NCBI GenBank assembly: GCA_002730095.1
Contig: PBZE01000022.1
Coordinates: forward strand, 1-35,873
Reading direction: 5' to 3'
DNA length: 35,873 bases
Source: Methanobacteriota archaeon
GTDB taxonomy: Archaea > Thermoplasmatota > Poseidoniia > Poseidoniales > Thalassarchaeaceae
The position numbers and the translations under genes are program-made. The notes under the pieces were generated by a model. The model saw nothing but the letters and a program-made list of their open reading frames with translations, ran no database searches and was not told the origin of the DNA. This document shows, piece by piece, positions 25,832-34,880 of the stretch; positions within the stretch are counted from its first letter, which is position 1, and each line of letters begins with the position of its first letter.

Positions 25832-27547
25832 CTATCCGAAGACTCCTTTGAGTCGGCCATCTTCATCCATGTCCATGTCCATTGCTGCAGGCCTGCTGGG
25901 AAGCCCTGGCATAGTCATCATAGATCCGCAAACAGCGACGATGAATCCTGCACCCGCATTCAGCCTCGCCTCCCTAACCTGCAAGGTAAAGCCAACAGGG
26001 GCGCCCAAGACTTTCTTGTCGTGGCTGAAAGAGTACTGAGTCTTGGCCATACAGACTGGCAGACTTCCGAAGCCCCATTTCTCAAACTTCTCGATGGATG
26101 AAGCGGCTGATGGGCTGAGATCGACATTATCCGCGCCATACACATTGGTACCGATTCTGAGTATCGCCTCCTTGGATGGCATTCCCGGATCAACAATTGG
26201 AGTGAATGGACTCCCTCCCTCCTCGTGTGATTTACAAGCGGATACTACTGAATCAGCTAGATCGGCAGCGCCCGCTCCGCCTTTTGAGAATCCATCAAAC
26301 ACGACTATGTCAATGGCCCCGGCCTTCGTTGCCTCACTCCTGATGGCTTCTATTTCTGCATCTGTATCTGTGTGGAATCTGTTTATTGAAACGACTACTG
26401 GTATGGAAGTTGTGGCTAGATTCTTGACGTGCCTCCTGAGGTTGGAGGCAGCTCCGGACCTCACTGCTTCGACATTCTCAGTTTCGATTTCTTCCTTGGT
26501 AGGTCTCGAGCCCCCTCCCCCTGCGACTCCGCCTCCATGTAGCTTCATCGATCTGACTGTGACATTGAGAACGATGCAACTAGGAGAAATGCCAGAGGCG
26601 AGGGATTTGATGTGCAAGGCCTTTTCAGCTCCCATCTCTGCTCCGAATCCCGCCTCTGTGACAACGTAATCGGATCTGGAGAGAGCTAGTTCGTCGGCGA
26701 TAATTGATGAGTTGCCGTGAGCGATGTTGGCGAATGGCCCACAATGGACGAATGCAGGATTGCCCTCCAATGTTTGAACCAGGTTTGGCAGCATGGCCTC
26801 TCTCAGAAGCAGTGCCATGGAACCAGCGGCTCCGAGATCCTCGGCTGTAACGGGACTTCCAGAATTCGATTCGGCCACAATTATCCTTCCGAGCCTCTCC
26901 CTGAGATCTGCATAGCTTTTGGAGAGCGATAGAATAGCCATTACTTCGCTCGCGGCAGTAATATCGAATCTCTCCGACCTTGTAACACCGGTAGCTGGCC
27001 CCCCTAGGCCTATGCTTACTTCCCTCAGGGTCCTGTCATTCATGTCGATGACTCTGGGCCAGAATATCCTATTGGTGTCAATATCGAGTTCGTTCCCCCT
27101 GTGCAGATGATTGTCCAGAATGGCTGAGCAGAGATTGTGAGCAGATGTTATCGCATGAAGGTCTCCAGTGAAGTGCAGGTTAATCTGCTCCATTGGCAAG
27201 ACCTGTGAGAAACCGCCTCCAGCTGCACCCCCCTTGATTCCAAAAACCGGCCCCAGTGAGGGCTCTCTGATTACACAGCAGGCATTGTGTCCGCGATGGT
27301 TCAGTCCTTGATTGAGCCCGATTGTGGTCACAGTCTTACCTTCCCCATATGGAGTTGGATTTACACTAGTAACGAGAATCAGCTTTCCCTTTTTGTTAGT
27401 CATGCCTGATGACAAAGCGTCCCATGAGACTTTGGCGATATGAGGGCCGTGAAGAATCAGGTCACTGCTAGCCAATCCCAACTGTTTTGCAACTTCCTCG
27501 ATTTTCATCGGCTCCGCTGCTCGGGCTATCTCAAGGTCGCTGTCCAT
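25832..27547 (-). CDS. fhs: Formate-tetrahydrofolate ligase
   Basis: The enzyme joins formate to tetrahydrofolate using ATP, feeding one-carbon units to purine and other synthesis. The 571-residue protein has the family's ATP-binding loop TPYGEGKTVTTIGL (about 71-84), GLNHRGHNACCVIREPSLGP, FGIKGGAAGGG, FTGDLHAITSAHNL and, later, TEAGFGAEMGAEK. Length is close to the usual 550-560. I use the ATG at 27547; an in-frame GTG at 27565 would add six residues, and neither has a clean ribosome site. An A/T-rich AAAATAA lies roughly 30 nt upstream, as for a leaderless promoter. This tetrahydrofolate enzyme is bacterial in origin and scarce among archaea. Confidence 0.95.
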   Translation of the reverse strand: MDSDLEIARAAEPMKIEEVAKQLGLASSDLILHGPHIAKVSWDALSSGMTNKKGKLILVTSVNPTPYGEGKTVTTIGLNQGLNHRGHNACCVIREPSLGPVFGIKGGAAGGGFSQVLPMEQINLHFTGDLHAITSAHNLCSAILDNHLHRGNELDIDTNRIFWPRVIDMNDRTLREVSIGLGGPATGVTRSERFDITAASEVMAILSLSKSYADLRERLGRIIVAESNSGSPVTAEDLGAAGSMALLLREAMLPNLVQTLEGNPAFVHCGPFANIAHGNSSIIADELALSRSDYVVTEAGFGAEMGAEKALHIKSLASGISPSCIVLNVTVRSMKLHGGGVAGGGGSRPTKEEIETENVEAVRSGAASNLRRHVKNLATTSIPVVVSINRFHTDTDAEIEAIRSEATKAGAIDIVVFDGFSKGGAGAADLADSVVSACKSHEEGGSPFTPIVDPGMPSKEAILRIGTNVYGADNVDLSPSAASSIEKFEKWGFGSLPVCMAKTQYSFSHDKKVLGAPVGFTLQVREARLNAGAGFIVAVCGSMMTMPGLPSRPAAMDMDMDEDGRLKGVFG

Positions 27548-27595
27548 GCCCCCCGGAGGGGCCACACATACCCGTTATTTTCGGTCAAGTCAGCC

Positions 27596-28891
27596 TCATC
27601 GCATTGGAGGTGCGTACTGAAGTCCACCCTCGCTAACCAGAGCGTTGTATGTCCCGGAACGAGATATCAGGCATCCAGTCATTGCATCAGAGCCACCGAA
27701 ACCATCGTATGAGCCATCACAGAATGACCTGTCGTAAGCCTCACCGTAGTTTCCAACTGAGTCTAGAACGTTCTGTACCCAAGTGGATGGCAATGGATTT
27801 GCATCAGTACCCAATCCAAGGTTGCTGTAGAGCAACCTGTCGACCGAGGGATCCGAGGTGTCGGCGCTTCCGTAGTTTGTCGAGGAAATGCCCATCTCCT
27901 CAGCGGTCACCATCGCATACCATACCCAGCTGACTATCTCGTTCCATTCGGTGTCGTAATCACGTGTGACAGCGGCCAGGGGCTCTTTGGACAGCAACTC
28001 CTGTCCAATCCAAATATCCACATCTCCCATTGAGCCATCGTTTTCCATTTGCCACTTTTTGGCCACTAGGAATGACATGTCTCCAGTAATGGCGTCACAG
28101 CCACCGTTGATGAATTCCTCATCTGCTTCCCATGAGCTTCCAACATTCACCGTAGTGAATGAAACCCCACTATGGGAAGACCAATCCTGCAGATTTCCCT
28201 CGGTGGTCGTTCCAGTGCCAACGCAGATGTTCGCCCCGTCCAGTCCGTACACAGAGTTGCTAGCGTCTGCGGCAGTAATGAAGTCCGAGCGGACCATGAT
28301 CCCCTGACCGTCATAGAAGTTTATCCCAGCGAAGTCAGCGTTCAGACCCGCGTCACGACTGGTAGTCCAGGTCGTGGTTCGAATCAGAACGTCGATTGTG
28401 CCATCAGCCAACGAGTAGAAGCGATTCGAGCCCGATGCCGGGATGTACTCTATATCATCGTCGGGGGATATACCAATAGCTGCAGCTATAGCACGGCAAT
28501 ACTCTATGTCAAGGCCAGAACGAGCCCCATTCGAATCTACGTAATTCATCCCGTACTGATCTGACTTAACCCCGCACCTCATAGAGCCGCGTTCCATAAT
28601 GGTGTCCAGAGTACTGACTGGGGCGCCTTCCGCATATCCCTGAAGGTATCCTGAATACCATTCTTCTTCCAAATCATCCGAAAAGTCGGCCATTAATTTC
28701 TGATATCTAGCCTCATCGGCCTCAGCCTCCGATTCTAATCCGGCAATTCTTTCTTGGTCGTTCTCGACTTGGGACTCCAACTCTGCAATTCGTTCGTTGG
28801 CAGTATTCAATTCGGTATCATCGCCAGTACATCCTGAGAGAGAGACGGCAGTCAGCATTAGGGCCATACAGAATACGATTGTCCTATTCAT
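27596..28891 (-). CDS. ABC transporter amino-acid-type substrate-binding lipoprotein
   Basis: The protein binds a solute outside the cell for an ABC importer. A signal peptide ends in the lipobox LSGC (Cys near residue 21). A coiled-coil spacer follows (about 30-75, with repeated RIAELES/RIAGLES heptads). The SBP family-3 domain comes next, in the style of the general L-amino-acid binding proteins: LDTIMERGSMRCGV, GLDIEYCRAIAAAIG, DVLIRTTTWTTSRD, CVGTGTTTEGNL and LVAKKW. About 431 residues from ATG 28891; a TTG two codons earlier has better spacing to GAGGGT and is possible. No permease or ATPase gene is beside it, so partners are elsewhere. Confidence 0.88.
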   Translation of the reverse strand: MNRTIVFCMALMLTAVSLSGCTGDDTELNTANERIAELESQVENDQERIAGLESEAEADEARYQKLMADFSDDLEEEWYSGYLQGYAEGAPVSTLDTIMERGSMRCGVKSDQYGMNYVDSNGARSGLDIEYCRAIAAAIGISPDDDIEYIPASGSNRFYSLADGTIDVLIRTTTWTTSRDAGLNADFAGINFYDGQGIMVRSDFITAADASNSVYGLDGANICVGTGTTTEGNLQDWSSHSGVSFTTVNVGSSWEADEEFINGGCDAITGDMSFLVAKKWQMENDGSMGDVDIWIGQELLSKEPLAAVTRDYDTEWNEIVSWVWYAMVTAEEMGISSTNYGSADTSDPSVDRLLYSNLGLGTDANPLPSTWVQNVLDSVGNYGEAYDRSFCDGSYDGFGGSDAMTGCLISRSGTYNALVSEGGLQYAPPMR

Positions 28892-29037
28892 GGTCAATGA
28901 AGACCCTCAGAGGACATGAATGTTGAGGCGAAAAATGAATTTGGAAGCCCCTATCCCCGGAAAGTTATGGTCATCGTTAACATCTAATCAGGACTACGGA
29001 CCGAATAATTCTCAATGACTTGCTAGTACGGTTGGAT

Positions 29038-29811
29038 ATGACGGATGATGCTGAGGAGGGAGGAGGGGGGAGAATTGCCCCCTCTTTCTGGGGAGTGGCT
29101 GGGAATCCGGTTTCTCACTCCATCACTCCTAAATTGTTCAGCATTGTTGGAGAAAGGCTTGGCATCAGGGGCGTTTCTTCCGTTTCCATCCATGCAGACG
29201 ACGTTGCCGAGTTCTTCCGGGAAACTGCTGAAATGGAGGGAGACCTGTGGATTTCATGCACCTCTCCTCTGAAGCATGCTCTTTCTGAGTATCTCGGGTA
29301 CCAAGAAGGAGACAGGCATGGAGGGATAAATCAGATAGTCAGATCGGAAGGAAGGTGGTCATTCGTCAATACTGATGGAGACGGTTTCATGGAAGCTTGC
29401 AGACATATCGGAATAGACCCTGTCTCATCCACTATCAGGATTAGGGGCGGTGGATCGACGGCTCGATCCATAGCCCATGCATGGTCCAAGGCAGGTGGTT
29501 CGATATGTACCGAATTGGGAAGACGGGCGCTTGGAGAAGGGCCATGGTCAGACTCAGTCATCGATAGCGAGGAAGCGGATATCGCGATAGATCTTGATGC
29601 CCTCCCCGGGGGGGGCAAAAGTGTCGATCTCAAAGCGGGAATCCAGTTATCCGCCTCCTACTCGGAGGATTCTAGCACTGAGGATTTTGCAGTTATGATG
29701 GTCGCAGCTCAGCATCTTGTGGCATGGAGGTCGCTATTCGCACCGGAGATGTCAGCGGATATTCCGACGCTCTCTGAGCTCCTTGCCATACTGCGTGACA
29801 CAATGAACTAG
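29038..29811 (+). CDS. aroE: Shikimate dehydrogenase
   Basis: The enzyme reduces 3-dehydroshikimate to shikimate with NADPH in aromatic amino-acid synthesis. The 257-residue protein has the substrate motif NPVSHSITPKL near the start, the catalytic Lys in SCTSPLKHALSEYL, the Asn in GGINQIV and the Asp in NTDGDGF, then the NADP-binding loop RGGGSTARSIAHAW. The usual nucleotide-side basic stretch after it is short and variable (ELGRRALGEGPW). ATG 29038 is preceded at about 36 nt by an AT-rich AATAATT; the upstream TTG 29020 is unlikely. It stands alone, divergent from the substrate-binding protein gene. Confidence 0.88.
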   Translation: MTDDAEEGGGGRIAPSFWGVAGNPVSHSITPKLFSIVGERLGIRGVSSVSIHADDVAEFFRETAEMEGDLWISCTSPLKHALSEYLGYQEGDRHGGINQIVRSEGRWSFVNTDGDGFMEACRHIGIDPVSSTIRIRGGGSTARSIAHAWSKAGGSICTELGRRALGEGPWSDSVIDSEEADIAIDLDALPGGGKSVDLKAGIQLSASYSEDSSTEDFAVMMVAAQHLVAWRSLFAPEMSADIPTLSELLAILRDTMN

Positions 29812-29840
29812 AGGGATGCGAAAAACAAGCTAACTCGTTT

Positions 29841-30698
29841 CTACTCCTCTTCCGTTACCATTTGCGATTGAGATGTCAGAGTAAGAAGAATCGGGATCAA
29901 GGTCATTATCCACCAGTGGAGAATCTCTCCCGGTCCCACCTCCATCTCTCCGTGGAACCTGATCAGTGACTCGTGACCTGGTTCTCCCTCGGAAGGTGGT
30001 GAATCAATGACTGATTGCCTTTCATCCTCCTCGAGAAGACCTAGGTCATACCCCACCGAGTCGAAGTGGAATGTTATTCCATTGAAACCAATACTGGCCC
30101 CGCTAGTCTCCCGATAGTGTGCGAACTGATCCTCCCCCACCGAGTTTTGCTGTGTGGCGCTGTCGAAACCGCCTGTTGATGAGGAGTCGTCACTCTCATC
30201 GGCCCCGGCAATTCCAAAGTCCACGGCGATAGCCAGGGGTACCGCAGTCAGGATAACGATCATGCCGATTAACCACATTGTTACAAGTCCGGACTTCATT
30301 CTCCTCGAGGGTCTTTTTGTGGCAAGGAAAATAGCAGCTATCAGTGCGAACATTGTCATCTGGACGATGCTCCGGGATAGGTCGAGGCAGGACCCCACGC
30401 ACTCGAAACCTCGTGATTCTCCAGAGTCCCCTGCCTCGGGGCCTTCACCCTGTTCATCGACGTTGGCTGTGACATCTTCCCTTTCCACCCAATACAGCAG
30501 AAGAGGAGTAGCGTTTTGGATGTTCATCTCAAAGGACTCTTGGTCACTGTCAATGACGTATTCGGATGAGATACTGGGATTTCTATCCAGGCCTTCAGTG
30601 TAAGTCCCAAGTGCTGAAATCTCAAACCATGCACCATTCCATCCCATTAACAGGAAGAATGCGGCAAACGCCAGCGATACCATTCCCTTGTTCTGCAT
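29841..30698 (-). CDS. Membrane protein of unknown function, four predicted helices
   Basis: I do not recognise this 285-residue protein. Hydrophobic segments are visible at about 7-25 (an N-terminal helix or signal anchor), 111-127, 137-158 and 258-277. The first loop (about 26-105) and the loop at about 160-255 are acidic and Ser/Gly-rich, as expected of domains outside the cell. Two Cys in CVGSCLD lie just before the second helix. It starts 15 nt after the large LDLa-like protein, on the same strand, so the two are probably cotranscribed and may work together at the cell surface. Confidence 0.75.
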   Translation of the reverse strand: MQNKGMVSLAFAAFFLLMGWNGAWFEISALGTYTEGLDRNPSISSEYVIDSDQESFEMNIQNATPLLLYWVEREDVTANVDEQGEGPEAGDSGESRGFECVGSCLDLSRSIVQMTMFALIAAIFLATKRPSRRMKSGLVTMWLIGMIVILTAVPLAIAVDFGIAGADESDDSSSTGGFDSATQQNSVGEDQFAHYRETSGASIGFNGITFHFDSVGYDLGLLEEDERQSVIDSPPSEGEPGHESLIRFHGEMEVGPGEILHWWIMTLIPILLTLTSQSQMVTEEE

Positions 30699-30713
30699 CG
30701 TACCACTGGGAGT

Positions 30714-33245
30714 CTAGTCCTCTCTCTTAGAGGATGAGATCGCTGCAATCAAGAGGATTACGGAAATTGCCATTGCACCTATCCCAGGAACTGTGTCATC
30801 TCCATCGTCGGTTGGTAATCCGAAAGGCCTGAGTGGATCATCATCCTCCCAATCGAACAACCCGTCTCCGTCATCGTCCTGATCGAAGACATCAGGCACC
30901 CCATCCAAATCCGTATCAGTCAAATCGATGTCTGGGATAAACTCGGGACCCAATATGTCATACAAATCCTCGACATCATGCTTTGACCTCGGCGCTATGT
31001 CCTCCGAATCAGTCAAGCCGAGGATTTCTGCTTTCACATCCCTAGCGTCATCGCCATCATTGTAATCGATATTCAATTGGATGTCATGGCCTCTGACTCC
31101 GAAGATACTCGGGCCTAGCAGTACCTCTGATGAGTTGTCGCCATCCTCGTCGTTCATGATTGCCATTCCTACTACACGTGACTCTTCCGTATTCCAGAAG
31201 AGCAAACCACAGGAGTCTTCGAGGGACATGACTGGCTCTGTTGGGACATTGTCCTCAACCAATTCTGCCAGCTTCTCCCCGAAGGCTTCCATGGTCTTGT
31301 TTAGATTTGATTCCATCAGTGCCTCAATCATTCCCTCGAGTCTGCTTGCCGCTTCTCCGGTACCGTCATTCTCGTCGGAACCGTCGGAGCAGTCTTCCTC
31401 TCCGTCATTCTCCCAGTCTGCTGGGATTTGCTCCCCGCTGTCGCATGTGAAGGTGTCCATTCCACCAGACTCATCAGAGCCATCTGAGCAGTCCTCGTAA
31501 CCGTCATTCTCCCAGTCTGCTGGGATTTCCTCGCCGTTATCACACAGGAATACGCCTGATCCGTCATCTCCAGATACTTCCTCCACCCATGACTCAACCT
31601 GTGACTGTATCACGTTCAGAAGCTCACTAACCCCATTATCGAATGCTGGCATAAGGGAGTGTCCCATCATGAATGCCATCCCAGGGGAAATAGGAGGGGT
31701 GACTCCGCACTGCACATCCACCATTGTGTCATCTATACTCAGTCTCTCAGTCCCTCCCACGGGCGGGCATTCCCAGTCCCATATCGAACCTGATGAGATC
31801 TGGATGTCGTCACTGAAGGTACCCTGGCCCGGAATGGAATCGGAAAGCTGGACATTGAATGCGTCTAAGTTGATTCCGAAATCCTCGGTCGGAAGGTCAC
31901 TCATCTCTACAGACAAGGAATATCCGGTGAGAGTGGAGAACTCGCCCTCAATAATACCGCCTCCGTACTCGCCACCGCTTGTTGGTGATTCTGGGATACC
32001 AATGAACAGATAATCTCCGCTCCATTGGTATCGATTCCATCCGGATTCCCCCCATGGGGTTTCCCAGTAGATCAGACTGGAGTCTATCTGGTCTTCCCCT
32101 GCTAGTGGAAATCCGCATAGTCCCAAGGAGGAGTCCCACTGCTCCCCCCCGTCATCCATGCAGTCTGATTCGGATTGGTAGTGTTCCCTGCTATCGTATG
32201 CCTTGGAATACCAAATGTGGTCAGCGGTTCTAGCCACTATCTGATCTTCTTGTTCGTCAAACCACAAGTAGTGGTCTTCAGCCGGGGGCAAGTCCGGCTG
32301 ACTGCCATCCAATGATAGATTCCGTGGAACTATGGTATTGCACCAGCTTGGCAGCGATATTCCTTCGATTGCTTCATTGTAGGATCCCTCATCCAGACTG
32401 GATAGAGAGGTGGCCTTGACATCGACTCTGCAATCCCATACCTCGTACTCATCAGAGCCATCTGAGCAGTCCTCATAACCATCATTCTCCCAGTCGGAGG
32501 GAATAACCTCCCCATTGTCACAGTAAAACGATTCATCCTCGTCGTTGTCCGATTGTTGGCTTAGATCGTGCAAGTAGTCCAATGGGCCATCTACCCTCCA
32601 CTCGGAAGCCATAGAGGGTATCTCCATGGAAATTGAGTAGCCCAAGTCTATCTCAGGATTCTCAACTTCTCCATCCGCTATGACTTGGAAATTCATAGAT
32701 AGGTCTGCGATGTCACTGATAGCTCCCGTCATCTCCAGATCGCCCCCATAAACCATCATTTCCGAATCAACGTACTCGGTATAACTTGCATCGACAACCA
32801 GTGTGATTTCTTGGGATGCACTGTACCAGATGTCTATGCTTTCGGAATCATCGTTCCAGGCCATGGTAAACCCGGCATTTGCGAGAAGCCCGTGCCTCAG
32901 TGTGAGCTCTGTCATCCTCTTAGTCACCTGGTGCGTATTTCCATATATGTCCTGTATCTCGATGATCTCGGGGTCATCCCATGATTCGATGTAGAAGTGG
33001 CTAGCTCCACTCAGGACCTGATCTGACTCCAAGATAAAACCAGCATAATCGGCGGCTTCTTCGAGATCCTCATTGGTTGCTTCCGTATCGACGCCTGTCA
33101 TGTTCTGGACGTCTCCTTCGAAATGTCCCCAGTCGTAAGAAAGCCCCCAGATGGCAGAGTCGCTCGGACCTACTGCAGCAGCAGATGGGGCCATTGCCGA
33201 TAGCAAAAATAGGCAGATGATGGCTGTCAGAGTCTTCTTTGTCAT
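30714..33245 (-). CDS. Large secreted, membrane-anchored protein with LDL-receptor class A-like repeats
   Basis: The 843-residue protein has a signal peptide (MTKKTLTAIICLFLLSAM, cleaved after AAA) and a C-terminal membrane helix (AMAISVILLIAAI) ending in basic SSSKRED. Three repeats at residues 240-266, 566-592 and 599-625 have the form F-C-x-x-G-x-x-I-P-x-x-W-x-N-D-G-x-x-D-C-S-D-G-S-D-E, the second half of the eukaryotic LDL receptor class A module. Near the end is an Asp-rich stretch (DTDLDGVPDVFDQDDDGDG) like calcium-binding type-3 repeats. The rest is beta-rich and not recognised. ATG 33245 is chosen over 33311 because it begins the signal peptide. It is probably a calcium-dependent surface protein; its binding partner is unknown. 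Confidence 0.8.
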   Translation of the reverse strand: MTKKTLTAIICLFLLSAMAPSAAAVGPSDSAIWGLSYDWGHFEGDVQNMTGVDTEATNEDLEEAADYAGFILESDQVLSGASHFYIESWDDPEIIEIQDIYGNTHQVTKRMTELTLRHGLLANAGFTMAWNDDSESIDIWYSASQEITLVVDASYTEYVDSEMMVYGGDLEMTGAISDIADLSMNFQVIADGEVENPEIDLGYSISMEIPSMASEWRVDGPLDYLHDLSQQSDNDEDESFYCDNGEVIPSDWENDGYEDCSDGSDEYEVWDCRVDVKATSLSSLDEGSYNEAIEGISLPSWCNTIVPRNLSLDGSQPDLPPAEDHYLWFDEQEDQIVARTADHIWYSKAYDSREHYQSESDCMDDGGEQWDSSLGLCGFPLAGEDQIDSSLIYWETPWGESGWNRYQWSGDYLFIGIPESPTSGGEYGGGIIEGEFSTLTGYSLSVEMSDLPTEDFGINLDAFNVQLSDSIPGQGTFSDDIQISSGSIWDWECPPVGGTERLSIDDTMVDVQCGVTPPISPGMAFMMGHSLMPAFDNGVSELLNVIQSQVESWVEEVSGDDGSGVFLCDNGEEIPADWENDGYEDCSDGSDESGGMDTFTCDSGEQIPADWENDGEEDCSDGSDENDGTGEAASRLEGMIEALMESNLNKTMEAFGEKLAELVEDNVPTEPVMSLEDSCGLLFWNTEESRVVGMAIMNDEDGDNSSEVLLGPSIFGVRGHDIQLNIDYNDGDDARDVKAEILGLTDSEDIAPRSKHDVEDLYDILGPEFIPDIDLTDTDLDGVPDVFDQDDDGDGLFDWEDDDPLRPFGLPTDDGDDTVPGIGAMAISVILLIAAISSSKRED
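31371..31451 (-). repeat. LDLa-like repeat 3
   Basis: Codes for residues 599-625 of the surface protein, with FTCDSGEQIPADWENDG then EEDCSDGSDE. It lies 18 nt from repeat 2 and is nearly the same at DNA level over the central part, which suggests recent duplication. Confidence 0.8.
31470..31550 (-). repeat. LDLa-like repeat 2
   Basis: Codes for residues 566-592, with FLCDNGEEIPADWENDG then YEDCSDGSDE. The acidic DCSDGSDE is the calcium-binding turn of LDL receptor class A modules; only two of the module's six Cys are present. Confidence 0.8.
32448..32528 (-). repeat. LDLa-like repeat 1
   Basis: Codes for residues 240-266, with FYCDNGEVIPSDWENDG then YEDCSDGSDE. It is separated from the other two by about 300 residues of unrecognised sequence. 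Confidence 0.8.
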
Positions 33246-33291
33246 GGCTAACACAGGGAGTCTTATGGCTTGAGTATTGCCCCGAAAACCA

Positions 33292-34842
33292 TCATAATGG
33301 GATGTTTCCATGCTTTTTCGGAGGTACCCATTCTCTCTTATTCAATAGGGGCTTTATGGCCCTGACGAGTAGTTTCCTGGTCTCTGAAGGCTCTATGACG
33401 TCATCGAGCCAGCCGTGCTTGGCAGCCACATATGGGTCGCCAAACTTGGACTTGTATTCGCCAATTAGGCCCTTCCTAACTTTGTCTACGTCATCAGCTT
33501 CAGATAGCTCCTTTCGATGTATGATGTTCACCGCACCATCTGCGCCCATTACTGCGAGCTCCCCCCCGGGCCAAGAGACATTGTAGTCGGATCCTAGATG
33601 CTTGCAGCTCATGGCCAGATATGCTCCACCGTAGGCCTTCCTAGTGACTACGGCGAGCTTTGGGACTGTGGCCTCCGCATACGAGTAGAGCAGCTTGGCG
33701 CCGTGTCTGATTATGCCTCCCCACTCCTGCACGGTCCCCGGGAGGAATCCAGGGACGTCTACGAACGTCACGATTGGGATATTGTAGCAGTCGCAGGTTC
33801 TGATGAATCTAGCAGCCTTCACTGAGGCATCAATATCGAGGCACCCTGCCAAAACACTAGGCTGGTTGCCCACTATTCCAACAGAATGCCCATCAAGACG
33901 GGCGAATCCTATGACGACGTTCTCTGCGTAGTACTCGGAAAGTTCGACAAACCTCCTCTCATCGACGATTTCCTTGATGACGTCTCTCATGTCATATGGC
34001 CGGTTTGGATCTTTGGGTACCAAGTCCTCCAAGCCCTCGCACGACCTATCTCCTGGATCGGGTCCCCTCGTCACCAATGGCTCTGCTAGAGTGTGATCTG
34101 GTAGGAATGAAAGTATCTCCGCAGTGATGTCAAACGCGTCTTGCTCGTCATCTGCTATCATGCATGCGACCCCGCTTCTGCTGGCATGCTGTTCAGCCCC
34201 CCCGAGACTGTCCTCATCCACGGATCCGTCAATAATCTCGGGAATCATGTATGGGCTTCTCATGAACATCCTGCCGTGCTCCGACCCCAGTATTACGAAA
34301 TCGGACAGCCCTGCTGCTAGAGCGCTGACTCCCGATACGGTTCCGAGTACCAAGGAGAACATGGGGATTCGTCCCGAGCATGCGACCAGAATATCCAACA
34401 GCTCTCCTGTCGCACCCAGAGATGTCACTCCCTCCTCTACCCGCTGTCCGTCCCCATCCCAGATACCGATTAGTGGAAGCTGCGACTTCTCTGCGAATTC
34501 AGCGACCTTTGCCACCTTCCTCGCATGCATCTCGCCCATTGTCCCTGAAAATACGGCGTAGTCTTGGGCGAAGCAGACGACTCGCCGGCCATCGATCATA
34601 CCGTGACCTGCGACCACCCCATCCCCCATGGGACGGTGGAGGTGCATGTTGTGATCGCCAGCTCTGTGCTGAACGAACGAGTCGACCTCGACGAATGACC
34701 CTTTATCGAGAAGATTCGATATTCTTTCCCTTGCAGTCTTCTTTCCCTCTGCCCTCAGTTCCCTGAGGCTCGATGAGTCTCCTGGAGAATGCGCCAATTG
34801 CCTCATCGCATCCAGGTCATCGCTCCGCGAGGCCTCCGGCAT
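33292..34842 (-). CDS. Acyl-CoA carboxylase carboxyltransferase (beta) subunit
   Basis: The subunit moves CO2 from carboxybiotin to acetyl- or propionyl-CoA. The protein (516 residues from ATG 34842) has the family opening GKKTARERISNLLD, the first crotonase-like half with FAQDYAVFSGTMGEMHARK, the second half with VPGFLPGTVQEWGGIIRHGA and RKAYGGAYLAMSCKH, and ends as the family does with KHGNIPL. No biotin carboxylase or biotin carrier gene is in the window. An ATG at 34869, 11 nt after the upstream stop, is another possible start; neither has a clear ribosome site. Substrate choice between acetyl- and propionyl-CoA is open. Confidence 0.92.
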   Translation of the reverse strand: MPEASRSDDLDAMRQLAHSPGDSSSLRELRAEGKKTARERISNLLDKGSFVEVDSFVQHRAGDHNMHLHRPMGDGVVAGHGMIDGRRVVCFAQDYAVFSGTMGEMHARKVAKVAEFAEKSQLPLIGIWDGDGQRVEEGVTSLGATGELLDILVACSGRIPMFSLVLGTVSGVSALAAGLSDFVILGSEHGRMFMRSPYMIPEIIDGSVDEDSLGGAEQHASRSGVACMIADDEQDAFDITAEILSFLPDHTLAEPLVTRGPDPGDRSCEGLEDLVPKDPNRPYDMRDVIKEIVDERRFVELSEYYAENVVIGFARLDGHSVGIVGNQPSVLAGCLDIDASVKAARFIRTCDCYNIPIVTFVDVPGFLPGTVQEWGGIIRHGAKLLYSYAEATVPKLAVVTRKAYGGAYLAMSCKHLGSDYNVSWPGGELAVMGADGAVNIIHRKELSEADDVDKVRKGLIGEYKSKFGDPYVAAKHGWLDDVIEPSETRKLLVRAIKPLLNKREWVPPKKHGNIPL

Positions 34843-34880
34843 GGCATGTTCTTGTGAAAGACGGTACATCAGCAAGACGG

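Noticed and set aside
26043-26669. Plus-strand 208-codon ORF
   Set aside because: It is opposite formate-tetrahydrofolate ligase, whose frame is fully accounted for by family motifs.
31371-31550. CRISPR-like or mobile repeat reading of the near-identical DNA pair
   Set aside because: Only two adjacent copies in frame within a coding region, explained by protein-module duplication.
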